NCBI GenBank assembly: GCA_030527885.1
Contig: JAUMZY010000007.1
Location: 1 to 64,000 of the forward strand
DNA length: 64,000 nucleotides
Reading direction: 5' to 3'
Source: Corynebacterium sp.
GTDB taxonomy: Bacteria > Actinomycetota > Actinomycetes > Mycobacteriales > Mycobacteriaceae
The notes under the pieces are model-generated. The model was given only the letters and a program-made list of their open reading frames with translations. It was not told where the DNA came from and did no database searches. Both the position numbers and the translations under genes were made by a program. Positions 47,733 to 57,914 of this stretch are shown here, in pieces. The first letter of the stretch is position 1, and each line of letters starts with the position of its first letter.

Positions 47733-47875
47733 TTCTTTGTGCTGTTAATGTGGTGTTTCGCATTTTTAGTAGCTCAATCTAGGCTAACGGTTTCCCACCG
47801 TTAGATGTAATTGATTCTAAAGTAAATCGGTAAATTAGTGTGTTGCGTTTCACATGGAAAGAATACGCTGCATTT

Positions 47876-50800
47876 TTAGGGCGTATTGCCACGCCACATT
47901 GTGGCATAAATACCCCCAAAAGTAAGTAATGATTCGTGGTTTCCATCCTCAACAATGGTGCCATCGGACACAACCAGAATTCGATCCGCGCGCCGGGCTG
48001 TCGCCAACCGGTGCGCAATCACCACTGCGGTGCGTGCCTGAGTCACCCTATCGCTAGCCGCCAGAATGGTTTTCTCCGTGGCCGGATCCAACGTGGCGGT
48101 TGCTTCATCTAATAACAATAATTGCGGCTGAATCATTTCCGCTCGGGCTAACGCCACGAGTTGTCGCTGCCCAGAGGACAATCCGCGGCCGCGTTCCCCA
48201 ATCTGGGCGTTAAACCCGCCAGGGATAGCCGCGATGGCGTGCAACGCCCCAACCCGGCGCGCCGCCGCCGTGATGTCCGCTTGGGTGGCGCCGGGGGCGC
48301 CGTAGGCAATGTTGTCGGCGATGGTGCCGCTGAATAAATGTGCTTCTTGCGGGACGAATCCTAATGCGGCCCGCCACTGATTGATAGGGGCGGCCATGAT
48401 GTCAGTGCTACCAGCGTAAATGGTGCCGCTGGTGGGGTCGTAGAATCGTTCCAGCAGTTTCATGATGGTGGATTTTCCGGCCCCGGTGGGGCCCACCATG
48501 GCCACGGTGTCGCCGGCGTTGATGCGGAAGCTGACATCCCGCAACGCCGGTTGGGAGCCCTGGTGGTAGGTGAAGCCAACATGATCGAAGCGCACATCGG
48601 AACGGGCCAGCTCCGTACAATCAGCGGGGGTGATGGTGGCGGGATTCTGGGGGGTGGTGGGTTCTGTTGGTTCAGCTAGTAGTGCGGAGATCCGCCGGAA
48701 GCCCACCTGTGCTTGCCCGTAGGAGTCAAATACTTGGCTCAGGTGCTGGACGGGGGAGTACAGCCGATCAAGGTACAGCAAGAATGCCACTAGGATGCCG
48801 GCTGCTAGTTGCCCGTGTGCCACCATTGTGGCGCCCACTGCGAGGATTGCGGCGGAGATGAGTTCGCTCACGGCGTTGATGCCGGGAAAGTACAAGGCCA
48901 CGGCGGTTTGTGTGTGGATGCGGGTGGTGCGGTAGGTGGCTGCGGTGCGGACGAAGCGTTCTAGGTTGGTGGCTTCCATGCCGTGCATTTGGGCGGTGCG
49001 TAGCCCGGCGATGGCTTCGTGAAATAGTGCGTTGACGTCGCTGATTTCCTCCCGGGCGCGGGTGTAGAGCCGGGTGGAGATGGCACGGAAGAAAATTGTT
49101 GCGACCACGATGATGGGGACGCCCAGCAGGGCGATGATGGAGAGTTGCAGGCTGGTGATGGCCAGCAGCACGATGATGCCCACGAGGGTGGCGATTGCCA
49201 CGATAGCGGAGGTGAAGCCGGTTTGGAGGAAGCCATTGAGGGCGTCGATGTCGGTGGTCATGCGGGTCATGATGGTGCCGGTGTTGGTGGCTTCGAAGTA
49301 GCGCATGGGCAGGCGCATCAGGTGGGTGTATGACCGCAGGCGTAGGTCGTAGAGTAGGCGTTCGCCGGTGAGTGTGGTTAGGACTGTGGTGGCGGCGGTG
49401 AGCGCCCAGCTGCACAGGACCACGATGAGCCCGATGATGGTCACGTGCCACATCACGGCGGCGTTTCCGGTGGCCACCCCGTTGTCAATGGCGTAGCGAA
49501 TCAGCCAGGGGATGACGAGGCTGGCTCCCACTCCGGCTACAAATAGGCCGATGACCAGCAGTAATAACCATCGTACGGAGTAAAATAGGGAGGTGGCTGT
49601 GACTGCTGTGGCGGCGGTGTGTGGGGTTTCCTTCAGTACTGCGGTGGCGGGTGGTAGGCGGTCGACTCGGGCGAGTAGTTCTTTGGTGGCGGGCATGGCG
49701 GTGGCGGATGCCATGCCGCCTTGGTTGGTTCCGCGTCCCCCGTTGGCGGGGTTGGCGCCGGCCATGGTTGCGGCCGCCCGCATGGTGGAGCGGGCGATGG
49801 TCATGCGGTTATCCGTGGCATCCACGGTGGGCCACAGCTTTTCGACGCTGGGTTCAGTGCGCCCATCGTCAAATGGGACAGGTTCGGAATCGGCCACTTT
49901 GGGTTGGAAGCTTAAATCCATGAGGTGGCTGAACTTTCGATTGCTGCGCATGGTTGGGAGGTCACCCACTGCGGTGACTGCGCCGGATTCCATCAGGGCA
50001 ATGCGGTCGGCGATCTCTAGGGTGGAATGCCGGTGTGCAATGGTGATGATGGTGGTGTCCGCGAAGTGTTCGCGCAGGTGTCCGAAGATAATCCGCTCGG
50101 TGGTGGCATCAATGGCGGAGGTGGCGTCGTCGAGAATGAGAATGCGGGGGCGCCCCGCTAGGGCCCGGGCTAGGGCGATGCGTTGCCGTTGCCCACCGGA
50201 TAGGGTGAGTCCGCCTTCGCCCACCACGGCATCTAATCCGCCTTCCAGGTTGGTGATGGTGTCTGCAATGTCGGCGTAGCGGGCTGCTTCCCAGATTTCT
50301 GTGTCGCTGAGGTTGCGGCCCATGGCGATGTTGGCCCGGATGGAGGTGGAATACAGGAACGGTTCGTCGAACACGCAGGCGATTTCTTGGCGGAGGTCCG
50401 CAAGCCGCATGTCGGCATAATGGGTGCGGTGGCCGGCGGCGTCGATAAGCGAAATGCTGCCGGAATCGGGGCGGTAAAACCCGCATAATAACTGCACCAG
50501 CATGGTTTTACCTGATGCTGCCGGCCCCACCAGCGCTAACGTTTCGCCCGCCCGCGCCGTGAGGTTCAGTCCGGCCAGCACTTCCCGGCCTTGGGTGCTG
50601 AATGACACGTTGGATATGTCAGTGCCCACGGGGCCAGCTGGGATGGGGGCGGGTTCCTGCGGATCGCTGCTGCTGGGTTGCATCCGAATGAGGTCGTATA
50701 CTCGTGCCGCCGATGATAATCCCAATTGGATTTGCACCAGCATGCCCGCCGACATGGACATCACTGAGGCCAGCGACACCATGTACACGCTAAACGCCAG

Positions 50801-51628
50801 GAACACCCCGATGCTGAGATCCCCGCGCAGCACCAAAAACCCACCCATGCCAATGCTGATCACCAGGGATATGTTGGGTAGTTGCTGCGCCAACGGCCGA
50901 TACCGGGCCGCCAACCAGGTTGCCCGCATCATTTGGGCGTACACCACTCGGGCGGCCTTCTTCAGGGTGGCTATTTCTCGCGGCTCCTGATGAAATGCCT
51001 TGACCACCCGGATGCCACTGGCTGTTTCCTCCACGTGGGTGGACAAATCCGCTACCGATTGCTGTGCCGCCCACGTTGCCGCGAATAGCGTTGGGCGCGA
51101 CTTCGCCGTTATCCACACCAGAAACGGCAGCAGCACCACCGCAATCAGCGTCAGCTTCGGCGAAATCCACAACATCAACCCAAGGGTCACAATGATTTTG
51201 AGAAAATACCCCGCGATCAGCGGCAACATTGCCAACATGGCCTGCGTCAGATTCAAATCTGAGATGGACCGTGATACAACCTGCCCGGTTTGCAGCCGAT
51301 CCTGCTCCGGGCCGTTCAGCCGCTGCAAGCTCCGCAGAATATCCACCCGCAAATGATGCTGCGCACTGTTCGACATGCGGCCGGCGCAATACCGCCGCCC
51401 AAATTGAAACACATACCGCACCAAAGCGGCCACCACCAGCACCCATATCACCGTGGACAACACCGCAGTGCGCGCACCGGTGGCTATATCAATAGCAGTG
51501 GCCGTGATCAGCGGAATCACTGCCTCGCACAGAGTCACCATCACCGTTGACACCAGGGCCATGGTTACAACATATGGAGTTTTAACAACAGTCTGCGCAA
51601 GCAGCCGCAACGTTGATGGTGGGTGCAT
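47876..51628 (-). CDS. Fused double ABC exporter (TMD-NBD-TMD-NBD)
   Basis: A 1250-residue full-length ABC transporter. Each half has about six helices and an ATPase. NBD1: Walker A GPAASGKT, signature LSGGQRQR, Walker B ILILDDATSAID with Asp in place of the catalytic Glu. NBD2: GPTGAGKST, signature LSSGQRQL, Walker B LLLLDEATATLD. So one ATP site is complete and the other weakened, as in many heterodimeric exporters. The counterpart in C. glutamicum also lies next to odhA and is annotated as a multidrug-type exporter; the substrate is unknown. It follows the EcsC-like gene by five bases. Confidence 0.92.
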   Translation of the reverse strand: MHPPSTLRLLAQTVVKTPYVVTMALVSTVMVTLCEAVIPLITATAIDIATGARTAVLSTVIWVLVVAALVRYVFQFGRRYCAGRMSNSAQHHLRVDILRSLQRLNGPEQDRLQTGQVVSRSISDLNLTQAMLAMLPLIAGYFLKIIVTLGLMLWISPKLTLIAVVLLPFLVWITAKSRPTLFAATWAAQQSVADLSTHVEETASGIRVVKAFHQEPREIATLKKAARVVYAQMMRATWLAARYRPLAQQLPNISLVISIGMGGFLVLRGDLSIGVFLAFSVYMVSLASVMSMSAGMLVQIQLGLSSAARVYDLIRMQPSSSDPQEPAPIPAGPVGTDISNVSFSTQGREVLAGLNLTARAGETLALVGPAASGKTMLVQLLCGFYRPDSGSISLIDAAGHRTHYADMRLADLRQEIACVFDEPFLYSTSIRANIAMGRNLSDTEIWEAARYADIADTITNLEGGLDAVVGEGGLTLSGGQRQRIALARALAGRPRILILDDATSAIDATTERIIFGHLREHFADTTIITIAHRHSTLEIADRIALMESGAVTAVGDLPTMRSNRKFSHLMDLSFQPKVADSEPVPFDDGRTEPSVEKLWPTVDATDNRMTIARSTMRAAATMAGANPANGGRGTNQGGMASATAMPATKELLARVDRLPPATAVLKETPHTAATAVTATSLFYSVRWLLLLVIGLFVAGVGASLVIPWLIRYAIDNGVATGNAAVMWHVTIIGLIVVLCSWALTAATTVLTTLTGERLLYDLRLRSYTHLMRLPMRYFEATNTGTIMTRMTTDIDALNGFLQTGFTSAIVAIATLVGIIVLLAITSLQLSIIALLGVPIIVVATIFFRAISTRLYTRAREEISDVNALFHEAIAGLRTAQMHGMEATNLERFVRTAATYRTTRIHTQTAVALYFPGINAVSELISAAILAVGATMVAHGQLAAGILVAFLLYLDRLYSPVQHLSQVFDSYGQAQVGFRRISALLAEPTEPTTPQNPATITPADCTELARSDVRFDHVGFTYHQGSQPALRDVSFRINAGDTVAMVGPTGAGKSTIMKLLERFYDPTSGTIYAGSTDIMAAPINQWRAALGFVPQEAHLFSGTIADNIAYGAPGATQADITAAARRVGALHAIAAIPGGFNAQIGERGRGLSSGQRQLVALARAEMIQPQLLLLDEATATLDPATEKTILAASDRVTQARTAVVIAHRLATARRADRILVVSDGTIVEDGNHESLLTFGGIYATMWRGNTP

Positions 51629-51633
51629 AAAAA

Positions 51634-52377
51634 CTAACTAGTGGGAAAATTTTTGGGCAATGGCCCAAGGGTTTCAGTGATGTGATCGACAAGATTACCA
51701 CCAATTTTACGGTTAGCAATCGAGCCCAACACCGCACCCAAACCCAACGGCATGAGCTTGCCCAACCACGCCAACCGGACCGACTTACTCAACCGCTTGA
51801 GCGCATAATTAAACATCCGCTTATTCAACTCGCTCAACCGCGGCACTGACGCCCGCGTTAGTAACGCAATCGCCGAATCCGTCCCCACCGTGGCATCCGC
51901 AAGCGCGGTACCTTCTGAGCCCACGACCGACAACAACACAATGGCTTTTCGACGCTCCGGGTTGCTGATATCCACACCCCGCAGATACGCCGACGCGATG
52001 GCATAAAACGTCGCAGCATCCAAAAACGCCAACGACTCCACACCAACCGCCGCCGCACCAGTCACAAACCCTACCGCCGGAATCGCCGACGTCATGCCCG
52101 CGCCCGCACCAGTGCCAGTCACCGTCAAAATGAAATGCTTATTTAACTTCGCCTGAATATCAGCCGGGGTGGCCTGCGGATTCTTTTCCTTCAACCGGTC
52201 AACATACTTGATAATCGACTTGTATTGCAGCTTCGCTGCCTTATCCAGGCCAGCCACCAGCCATCTAGCCACCAACCCGGATTCCTTCATCAACACTTCC
52301 GGGTCTGAATTCAGATAATCAGTAACCACAACGGAGCCATTGGACGAAGACTTAGACTGAGATTTAAATACGCCCAT
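51634..52377 (-). CDS. EcsC-like protein
   Basis: A 247-residue protein. The middle (about residues 85-140) holds hydrophobic, glycine/alanine-rich segments (TGTGAGAGMTSAIPAVGFVTGA), and the C-terminal part ends with a helix-rich region. The pattern fits the EcsC family, often encoded beside ABC exporters. Function unknown. It is upstream of the fused exporter in the same operon, five bases apart, which suggests a supporting role. Confidence 0.7.
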   Translation of the reverse strand: MGVFKSQSKSSSNGSVVVTDYLNSDPEVLMKESGLVARWLVAGLDKAAKLQYKSIIKYVDRLKEKNPQATPADIQAKLNKHFILTVTGTGAGAGMTSAIPAVGFVTGAAAVGVESLAFLDAATFYAIASAYLRGVDISNPERRKAIVLLSVVGSEGTALADATVGTDSAIALLTRASVPRLSELNKRMFNYALKRLSKSVRLAWLGKLMPLGLGAVLGSIANRKIGGNLVDHITETLGPLPKNFPTS

Positions 52378-52489
52378 GGGCCTTGAACCTACCTTTCCTA
52401 CGATTCAAAACCAGTAGAGTCCACTTTAAACAAATACCACAACCCAGCGCATGATGATTCGCTTAGGGCGTACGAAACCCCCAACCCCG

Positions 52490-53308
52490 TTACGCCTCCT
52501 GCTGCGCATACTCCTCCGCAGCCGCCACCTCCGCCGCCGACGGCCGCATCCCCGTGTACAACTCAAACTGCTCCGCCGCCTGCTTAGCAATGACCTCACC
52601 ACCATTAATGGTGGGAATGCCCAACCGCGTTGCAGCCTGGATCAACGGAGTCTCCACCGGCCACGCCACCACATCAAAAACCACTGTCGCCTGCGCCAAC
52701 TCCGCATCACTAAACGCCTGCACCGTGGCATCCGAACCCGCCATCCCCAACGGCGTCACATTAACCAACATGCGTGGCTCCGCCGGCGGCACCGCCGCTG
52801 AATACGTCCATCCATACTTCTGGGCCAAACTCTCACCCATGGCAGCATTACGCGCCACGATCGTCCCAGTCATCCCATAATCAGTGATGGCCGCCACCAC
52901 GGCATTAGCCATCCCGCCGGAACCCCGAACCACCACCGGCAGCCCCTTGTCCACCACATGCTCCTGCAACAATGCAGCCACCGCCACATAATCTGTGTTG
53001 TAACCAACCAATCGCCCATCCGTATTGACAATCGTATTCACCGCGTTAATCCGGGCAGCCGAGGGATGCAACTCGTCGATAAGCGAAATCACCGCCTGCT
53101 TATACGGCATCGATACTCCCGTCCCCCGAATACCCAAACCGCGCATCCCCACCACAGCCTGCGTAATATCCGCTGGTGCTACCGCTTTATACAAATAATT
53201 CAAACCCAATTTCGCATAAAGCCAATTATGAAACCGCACCCCATGATTGGACGGACGAGCGGCAAGTGAAATGCACAATACAGTTTCTCGGTCGACGTAA
53301 TTCACCAT
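52490..53308 (-). CDS. aroE: Shikimate 5-dehydrogenase family protein
   Basis: A 272-residue enzyme of the AroE/YdiB family. Substrate-domain motifs are near the N-terminus (NHGVRFHNW in place of the usual SLSPxxHN; GTGVSMPYK with the catalytic Lys), followed by NAVNTIV and the NAD(P)-binding GSGGMANAV. The changed first motif points to a quinate/shikimate-type or other variant, and another aroE may exist elsewhere. The ATG at 53308 follows AGGTGAC. Only 20 bases separate it from the divergent esterase start. Confidence 0.8.
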   Translation of the reverse strand: MVNYVDRETVLCISLAARPSNHGVRFHNWLYAKLGLNYLYKAVAPADITQAVVGMRGLGIRGTGVSMPYKQAVISLIDELHPSAARINAVNTIVNTDGRLVGYNTDYVAVAALLQEHVVDKGLPVVVRGSGGMANAVVAAITDYGMTGTIVARNAAMGESLAQKYGWTYSAAVPPAEPRMLVNVTPLGMAGSDATVQAFSDAELAQATVVFDVVAWPVETPLIQAATRLGIPTINGGEVIAKQAAEQFELYTGMRPSAAEVAAAEEYAQQEA

Positions 53309-53328
53309 GTCACCTACTCTAGTGAAAT

Positions 53329-54981
53329 ATGCGGTACCCACCCAGCCCCCAACCCTCAGACTCCACCAGCAGACCGGAACCCGATGACCTCATCGTCTCC
53401 ACCATCGCCGGCTACGTCCAAGGCCTCAAACTCACCATCCCCGCACCCCTACGCACCTGGCGCGGCGTCCCCTACGGCGACAGCACCGCCGGCGAACACC
53501 GCTTCCGTGCACCCCACCCCGTCACCCCCTGGACCGGCATCAAAGACTGCACCGAATACGGCACCATCGCCGCCCAACCCTCCCTCACACCCGGTGACCG
53601 CATCCGCGGCAGCGAAGACTGCCTCAACCTCGACATCGTCCGCCCCGACGATGACCGCCAACTACCCGTCGTCGTCTACTTCCACGGCGGATCCTTCATC
53701 TACGGATCCAGCCACCAACAAGTCCTGCGCGGCCACTATCTCGTCGAAGCCATGGACGTGGTCTACGTCTCCGTGAACTTCCGCCTCGGGGTTTTCGGCT
53801 ACCTCGACTTCTCCAGCTGCGGCGACGACTGCGTCCCCAACCCCGCCGTTCTCGACCAACTCCTCGCCCTCCGCTGGGTCAAACACAACATCGCCCAATT
53901 CGGCGGCGACCCCACCAACGTCACCCTCATGGGCGAATCCGCCGGCGGCGCCAGCGTCATTACCCTCATGTGCACCCCCGCCGCCCACGGTCTCTTTCAC
54001 CGCGCCATCGCCCAATCCGCACCCGTCGCCGCCGTCCACTCACCCGCCCAAGCAGCCTTCTGGTGCAACGAACTCACCACCCGCGCCGGCCTCACCAACC
54101 CCACCCTCAACACCCTGCGCGAACTCAGCCCCGAAACCCTCATCAGCGCCGGCCAATCCATGCTGTGGCGCAGCGGTGAAATCCTCAACCTCAACACCTG
54201 CTTCAGCGCCACCATCGACGGCGACCTCATCACCGACCACCCCATCACCACCTTCCGCGCCGGCGAGCAACACAAAATCCCCCTCATGATCGGCACCAAC
54301 ATCGACGAAACCTGGTTCGCAAAAACGTTCTACCTCAGGGCAAAAACAAGGGCCCGGCGCGCCCAAACCATGCTGGAAGGCTACGACCCAGTGGGTGCCG
54401 CAACCATCCTGCGCTTCTACAACAACGCCGCCTCCCGCAAGGACTACACCAACCTCCTGGCGGACTCAGTATTCTGGGCGCCTAGTGTCATCGCCGCATC
54501 AGCCCACAGTCTTTCTGCCCCCACGTGGATGTACAGATTCGACTTCGCCCCAGCGGCACTGCGCTGGCTAGGAATCGGGGCCTCCCACACGGCGGAACTA
54601 AGTCCAGTGTTCGGGGACTTGGCCGGCTCGAAAGCAGCCACGTTGAATAAACTAGGCAGTTGGGAGGAACTGCACGTGCTGCGGGACCAAATGCAAAGCT
54701 ACTGGGCAAATTTCATCCACACGGGCAACCCGAACACCAATGGAAATTCCGCTGCCGGCGCCACCGCGGAGACTACTAACACCTCAACCAGTGCGGTTAA
54801 TTCGGAAACCTTCTGGCCGCAGTACCGGATGCCGAGCGATACGCTGCCGGGGCGGGCCACAAAAGTATTCGATACGACTGCTTACGTGGTGTACGACCCG
54901 AATGCGGCGCGCCGGGTGGCGTGGGAGAATTACAACATGGTGGAGTGGGTGAAGGCCGCGGAGTGGGTGCGGGTGGACTAG
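53329..54981 (+). CDS. Type B carboxylesterase
   Basis: A 550-residue alpha/beta hydrolase of the carboxylesterase type B group. The nucleophile elbow is GESAGG, the oxyanion segment VYFHGGSF, the acid is probably Glu in NIDETWF and the histidine in ASHTAELSPVF. No signal peptide, so it is cytoplasmic. Substrate unknown (ester of a hydrophobic acid). The ATG at 53329 has no ribosome-binding site, but TACTCT at 53313-53318 could be a -10 element, suggesting a leaderless transcript. A short acidic/Thr-Ser-rich insert lies near residues 465-485. Confidence 0.85.
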   Translation: MRYPPSPQPSDSTSRPEPDDLIVSTIAGYVQGLKLTIPAPLRTWRGVPYGDSTAGEHRFRAPHPVTPWTGIKDCTEYGTIAAQPSLTPGDRIRGSEDCLNLDIVRPDDDRQLPVVVYFHGGSFIYGSSHQQVLRGHYLVEAMDVVYVSVNFRLGVFGYLDFSSCGDDCVPNPAVLDQLLALRWVKHNIAQFGGDPTNVTLMGESAGGASVITLMCTPAAHGLFHRAIAQSAPVAAVHSPAQAAFWCNELTTRAGLTNPTLNTLRELSPETLISAGQSMLWRSGEILNLNTCFSATIDGDLITDHPITTFRAGEQHKIPLMIGTNIDETWFAKTFYLRAKTRARRAQTMLEGYDPVGAATILRFYNNAASRKDYTNLLADSVFWAPSVIAASAHSLSAPTWMYRFDFAPAALRWLGIGASHTAELSPVFGDLAGSKAATLNKLGSWEELHVLRDQMQSYWANFIHTGNPNTNGNSAAGATAETTNTSTSAVNSETFWPQYRMPSDTLPGRATKVFDTTAYVVYDPNAARRVAWENYNMVEWVKAAEWVRVD

Positions 54982-55071
54982 TGGCGGAATAGGGCTGTGG
55001 GGAAGCGGCACCGTAGACTGGTAAGTGATAATCATTCGCATTTTAGTGAAGTTGTAAGGAGTGGGTGATTG

Positions 55072-55869
55072 ATGTCTACGCCGCAGGATTCGGCAGATCA
55101 GCGCCGCATTGATCACGCCATCAACCGCATGCTTGCCACATTTCCCCGGTATGCGCCTTGCGTGGATTCCACGCTGGGGCGGCACCTGCCAGCCACAGAA
55201 TTGGCCAGTGAGCAGTTGATATCCCGGGCCATTGCGGCTTCCCGGCAGGCGTTTAAGATACCGGCGGATCAGTTCGGGGCGCAGGTGTGGCTGTTTTCCC
55301 TGCTGGGGTCGGTGGGGTCGCCGGCGATGGCGACGATGGTGCTCACGGATGCGATCATTGATTTGGATTTGGGTTCGGGGGTGGTGTTCAACCGGGATGA
55401 GGATGCTGGGTATTGGTTTGGGTTTCGGCCGGGTCGATCGTCGATAAGCTATGAGCAGGCGGGTCAGCATTTGGGGGAGAGCCTCGCACCGGTGATCGCC
55501 ACCATTTGTCGGTTGACGGGGATGCGGCCGGCACCGTTGTGGGCGGTGGTGGCTGATGGGGTGGTGCAGCCGGCGGTGGGTGCTGGTAATGCGGATTTTG
55601 AGCAGTTCAAAGCCATGGCGGTGGCGCGGGCGGTGCATCGGGGGTTGCAGGCCGCGGCGGCGGTGAAAATCCCACCGCCCCGATTCGAACAGATTATTGA
55701 TGATGAGTTTGCGCCGGTGATGGATGAGGAACCGGAGTTTTTGGTGGCGCATCGGGGGAGTTGTTGCATGATTTACCACGGGGCTGATGCGGATTATTGC
55801 GCTTCGTGCCCGCACGTGCCGAAAAAAGTGCGCTTGGCTGGGATTATCGCAGCTGCTGAGAAATATTAG
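55072..55869 (+). CDS. FhuF-like iron reductase family protein
   Basis: A 265-residue protein. The C-terminus HRGSCCMIYHGADADYCASCP has the four cysteines (CC...C-x2-C) of the FhuF family 2Fe-2S centre, which reduces ferric siderophores in the cytoplasm. The rest fits the helix-rich N-terminal domain of that family. The ATG at 55072 (preceded by another ATG at 55069) follows AAGGAG. Upstream, GATAAT (55027-55032) may be a -10 element; it is also part of TGATAATCATT, which resembles metalloregulator half-sites, so iron or zinc control is possible but unproven. Confidence 0.75.
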   Translation: MSTPQDSADQRRIDHAINRMLATFPRYAPCVDSTLGRHLPATELASEQLISRAIAASRQAFKIPADQFGAQVWLFSLLGSVGSPAMATMVLTDAIIDLDLGSGVVFNRDEDAGYWFGFRPGRSSISYEQAGQHLGESLAPVIATICRLTGMRPAPLWAVVADGVVQPAVGAGNADFEQFKAMAVARAVHRGLQAAAAVKIPPPRFEQIIDDEFAPVMDEEPEFLVAHRGSCCMIYHGADADYCASCPHVPKKVRLAGIIAAAEKY

Positions 55870-55966
55870 CCCCATGGTGCTGCGAGTAGATGACTGTGTG
55901 CACTAGAGTTACTGATGTGTAACTGCACACACAATAATCACAATAAAGTCGAGGGTGAGTGTTGTC

Positions 55967-56785
55967 ATGAGCTTCTTTGAGGAAATCGCAACCGCGCTGG
56001 ATGCCGATGGAATTGAATCCCGTGTTAATGGAGAAACCTTATTTGTTCCTATAACCTCAGAGGTGGAAATACAGTTTGTGGAAATTGATCCCCACTTACC
56101 CGCCGCCAACGTATACATCGCCACCGCTGATGGCGACAGCTGGGACGTGGATTTCGAAGCCGTCCTGGTGTCCGTGGCGTTCTCTGTGGCGGATGCCGTC
56201 AACGCCGTTGCCTCCCACATTGCCACTGACCAGGTGGTTACCGTGCTCAACGATTTGCTAGAAGGCACGGATGAGCGCATCGCGGACCTGGATTTCAACC
56301 AGGACGAGCGCGTGGAAAACGGGGTGTTCGCCATGCTCACCGACAACAGCAGCGTGGAAGTCACCATCACAATCGTGGCGGGCGTGCCCACGGCAACGGT
56401 GGAATTCATCACCATTTTGCCCATGTTTGAAACCCTCATGGCCAACGCCGAGGAGCAAATCCAAACCCTTGGGGCGGAAGAAGGCCGGAGCCAAGTCGAA
56501 ATCGACGACCTCATCCAAGACTTCGCCAACGAGGCACTGCCGGAATGCACCGAGCGCCTAGAGCTCGGCACTTTCACCGATTTTGACAAGCTTTTCGACG
56601 TGCTATCGCTCGCCGCCGACCAAGCGGAATCCTGGTCCTCCCAATTGGTACCTTTGTCTGATGAAGATGACGAACCCGACGTGTACGACATTTTCGGGGA
56701 AGACGATGACGATGAATTCTTCTTCCTAGACGAAGAAGACGACGAGGGCGATGACGACGACATCAAAGCCATCGACAAGGAATAA
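55967..56785 (+). CDS. Acidic protein of unknown function
   Basis: A 272-residue protein with about 25 percent Asp and Glu overall and an extreme acidic C-terminal tail from about residue 228 to the end, where nearly every residue is Asp, Glu or Phe. The N-terminal part (SFFEEIATALDADGIESRV) and the repeated beta-rich pattern recall type III secretion chaperone-like/YbjN folds, but I would not name a family. The ATG at 55967 follows GAGGGTGAG. Its end overlaps the start of the nucleoside hydrolase gene by 35 bases. Confidence 0.68.
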   Translation: MSFFEEIATALDADGIESRVNGETLFVPITSEVEIQFVEIDPHLPAANVYIATADGDSWDVDFEAVLVSVAFSVADAVNAVASHIATDQVVTVLNDLLEGTDERIADLDFNQDERVENGVFAMLTDNSSVEVTITIVAGVPTATVEFITILPMFETLMANAEEQIQTLGAEEGRSQVEIDDLIQDFANEALPECTERLELGTFTDFDKLFDVLSLAADQAESWSSQLVPLSDEDDEPDVYDIFGEDDDDEFFFLDEEDDEGDDDDIKAIDKE

Positions 56786-57824
56786 CCCCACCACACCGGC
56801 GGTGGTGCTCGACTGTGATACTGGCATTGATGATGCCTTGGCGCTCATGTACCTGGCTGGCCTCGTGGCCGCTGGGGAAGTGCAGCTGCGGGCTGTAACC
56901 ACCACCGCCGGCAACGTTGATGCCACCCAGACGGCATACAACAGCGCTTATATCCTGCGCTTATGCGGCTTATCGACGGTGCCCGTGGTGCCCGGTTGTC
57001 CCACGCCACTGCGCGTACCGTTAACCACCACACCGGAAACCCACGGGCCGCATGGGCTGGGGTATGTCATACCGCCTCTTATCAGTACGCCTACTGTTGC
57101 GGTGACTCCGGGGGTGGTGCCTGCTGGGGACGTTGTGGGTGTTGGTGCGTCGGATGCTGGGGATGTGCGCGCTGGAGATTTCGCTGTGGAGCCTACGCAA
57201 CCAGCACCGTGGCAAACCCTCTGGCAAGAACACCTGTGCGATGACACCACCCTCATCGTCACCGGGCCCGCCACCAACTTGGCCACCTACATCCACAACC
57301 ACCCATGGCCCCCACACGTATGCCTCATGGGCGGGGCCTACCTGTACCCCGGCAACACCACCCCCACTGCAGAATGGAACACCTGGGTGGACCCCCACGC
57401 CGCCGCCACCGTCTTCCGCAGTGACAACTCCATCACCGTGTGCTCCCTAGAAGTAACAGAACAACTCTTGCTCACACCAGTACGGCTCACACACCTACAA
57501 AACCTCCTGGGCATGCACCCCCTATCGGCGATTCTGCCCGACATGCTGCGGTTTTATTTCGAATTCCACGACGCCATGGGGGAGGGCTACCAAGCCCAAA
57601 TACACGACCTCCTCACCACCATGGTGGCCTTAAACACCATCACCTACCGCAGCACACACGTGGCAGTAGACGTAGAAACCGAATCCCCCCTCCTACGAGG
57701 CACAACCGTCGCAGACACCAAAAACCACTGGGGCCGCAACGCCAACGTGAAACTAGTCACCAACATCGACCCCGAACAAGCCTGGGCGGAATTTTTCCGC
57801 GCCATAAAATTTTTGGTTTTATAA
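56751..57824 (+). CDS. Inosine-uridine preferring nucleoside hydrolase family protein
   Basis: A 357-residue enzyme with the calcium-binding motif LDCDTGIDDALAL (about residues 19-31), the second segment TTTAGNVDATQT and the active-site strand TGPATNLATY. It splits nucleosides into base and ribose. A central Gly/Val-rich stretch (about residues 115-140) has no counterpart that I know. The ATG at 56751 lies inside the preceding gene and implies translational coupling; a GTG at 56803 would cut the catalytic motif close. An ECF transporter follows 90 bases later. Confidence 0.85.
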   Translation: MTTTSKPSTRNNPTTPAVVLDCDTGIDDALALMYLAGLVAAGEVQLRAVTTTAGNVDATQTAYNSAYILRLCGLSTVPVVPGCPTPLRVPLTTTPETHGPHGLGYVIPPLISTPTVAVTPGVVPAGDVVGVGASDAGDVRAGDFAVEPTQPAPWQTLWQEHLCDDTTLIVTGPATNLATYIHNHPWPPHVCLMGGAYLYPGNTTPTAEWNTWVDPHAAATVFRSDNSITVCSLEVTEQLLLTPVRLTHLQNLLGMHPLSAILPDMLRFYFEFHDAMGEGYQAQIHDLLTTMVALNTITYRSTHVAVDVETESPLLRGTTVADTKNHWGRNANVKLVTNIDPEQAWAEFFRAIKFLVL

Positions 57825-57914
57825 CCACCAGTGTCTTAATATTGGGGGCGGCTCCGAGGTGACATAGGGGCAGATACAACCATGCCTAACATCACAAAGG
57901 ACTAGTGTCTTCCC

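Noticed and set aside
55021-55045. Possible DtxR, Fur or Zur box before the FhuF-like gene
   Set aside because: TGATAATCATT matches only half of such a site and may simply be a -10 element, so I did not list it as an operator.
54784-55875. 363-codon minus-strand open frame
   Set aside because: Antisense of the esterase end and the FhuF-like gene; His/Arg-rich with no family pattern.
55909-56796. 295-codon minus-strand, Ser-rich open frame
   Set aside because: Complement of the GAT/GAA-rich acidic-protein gene; serine runs come from the reversed codons.
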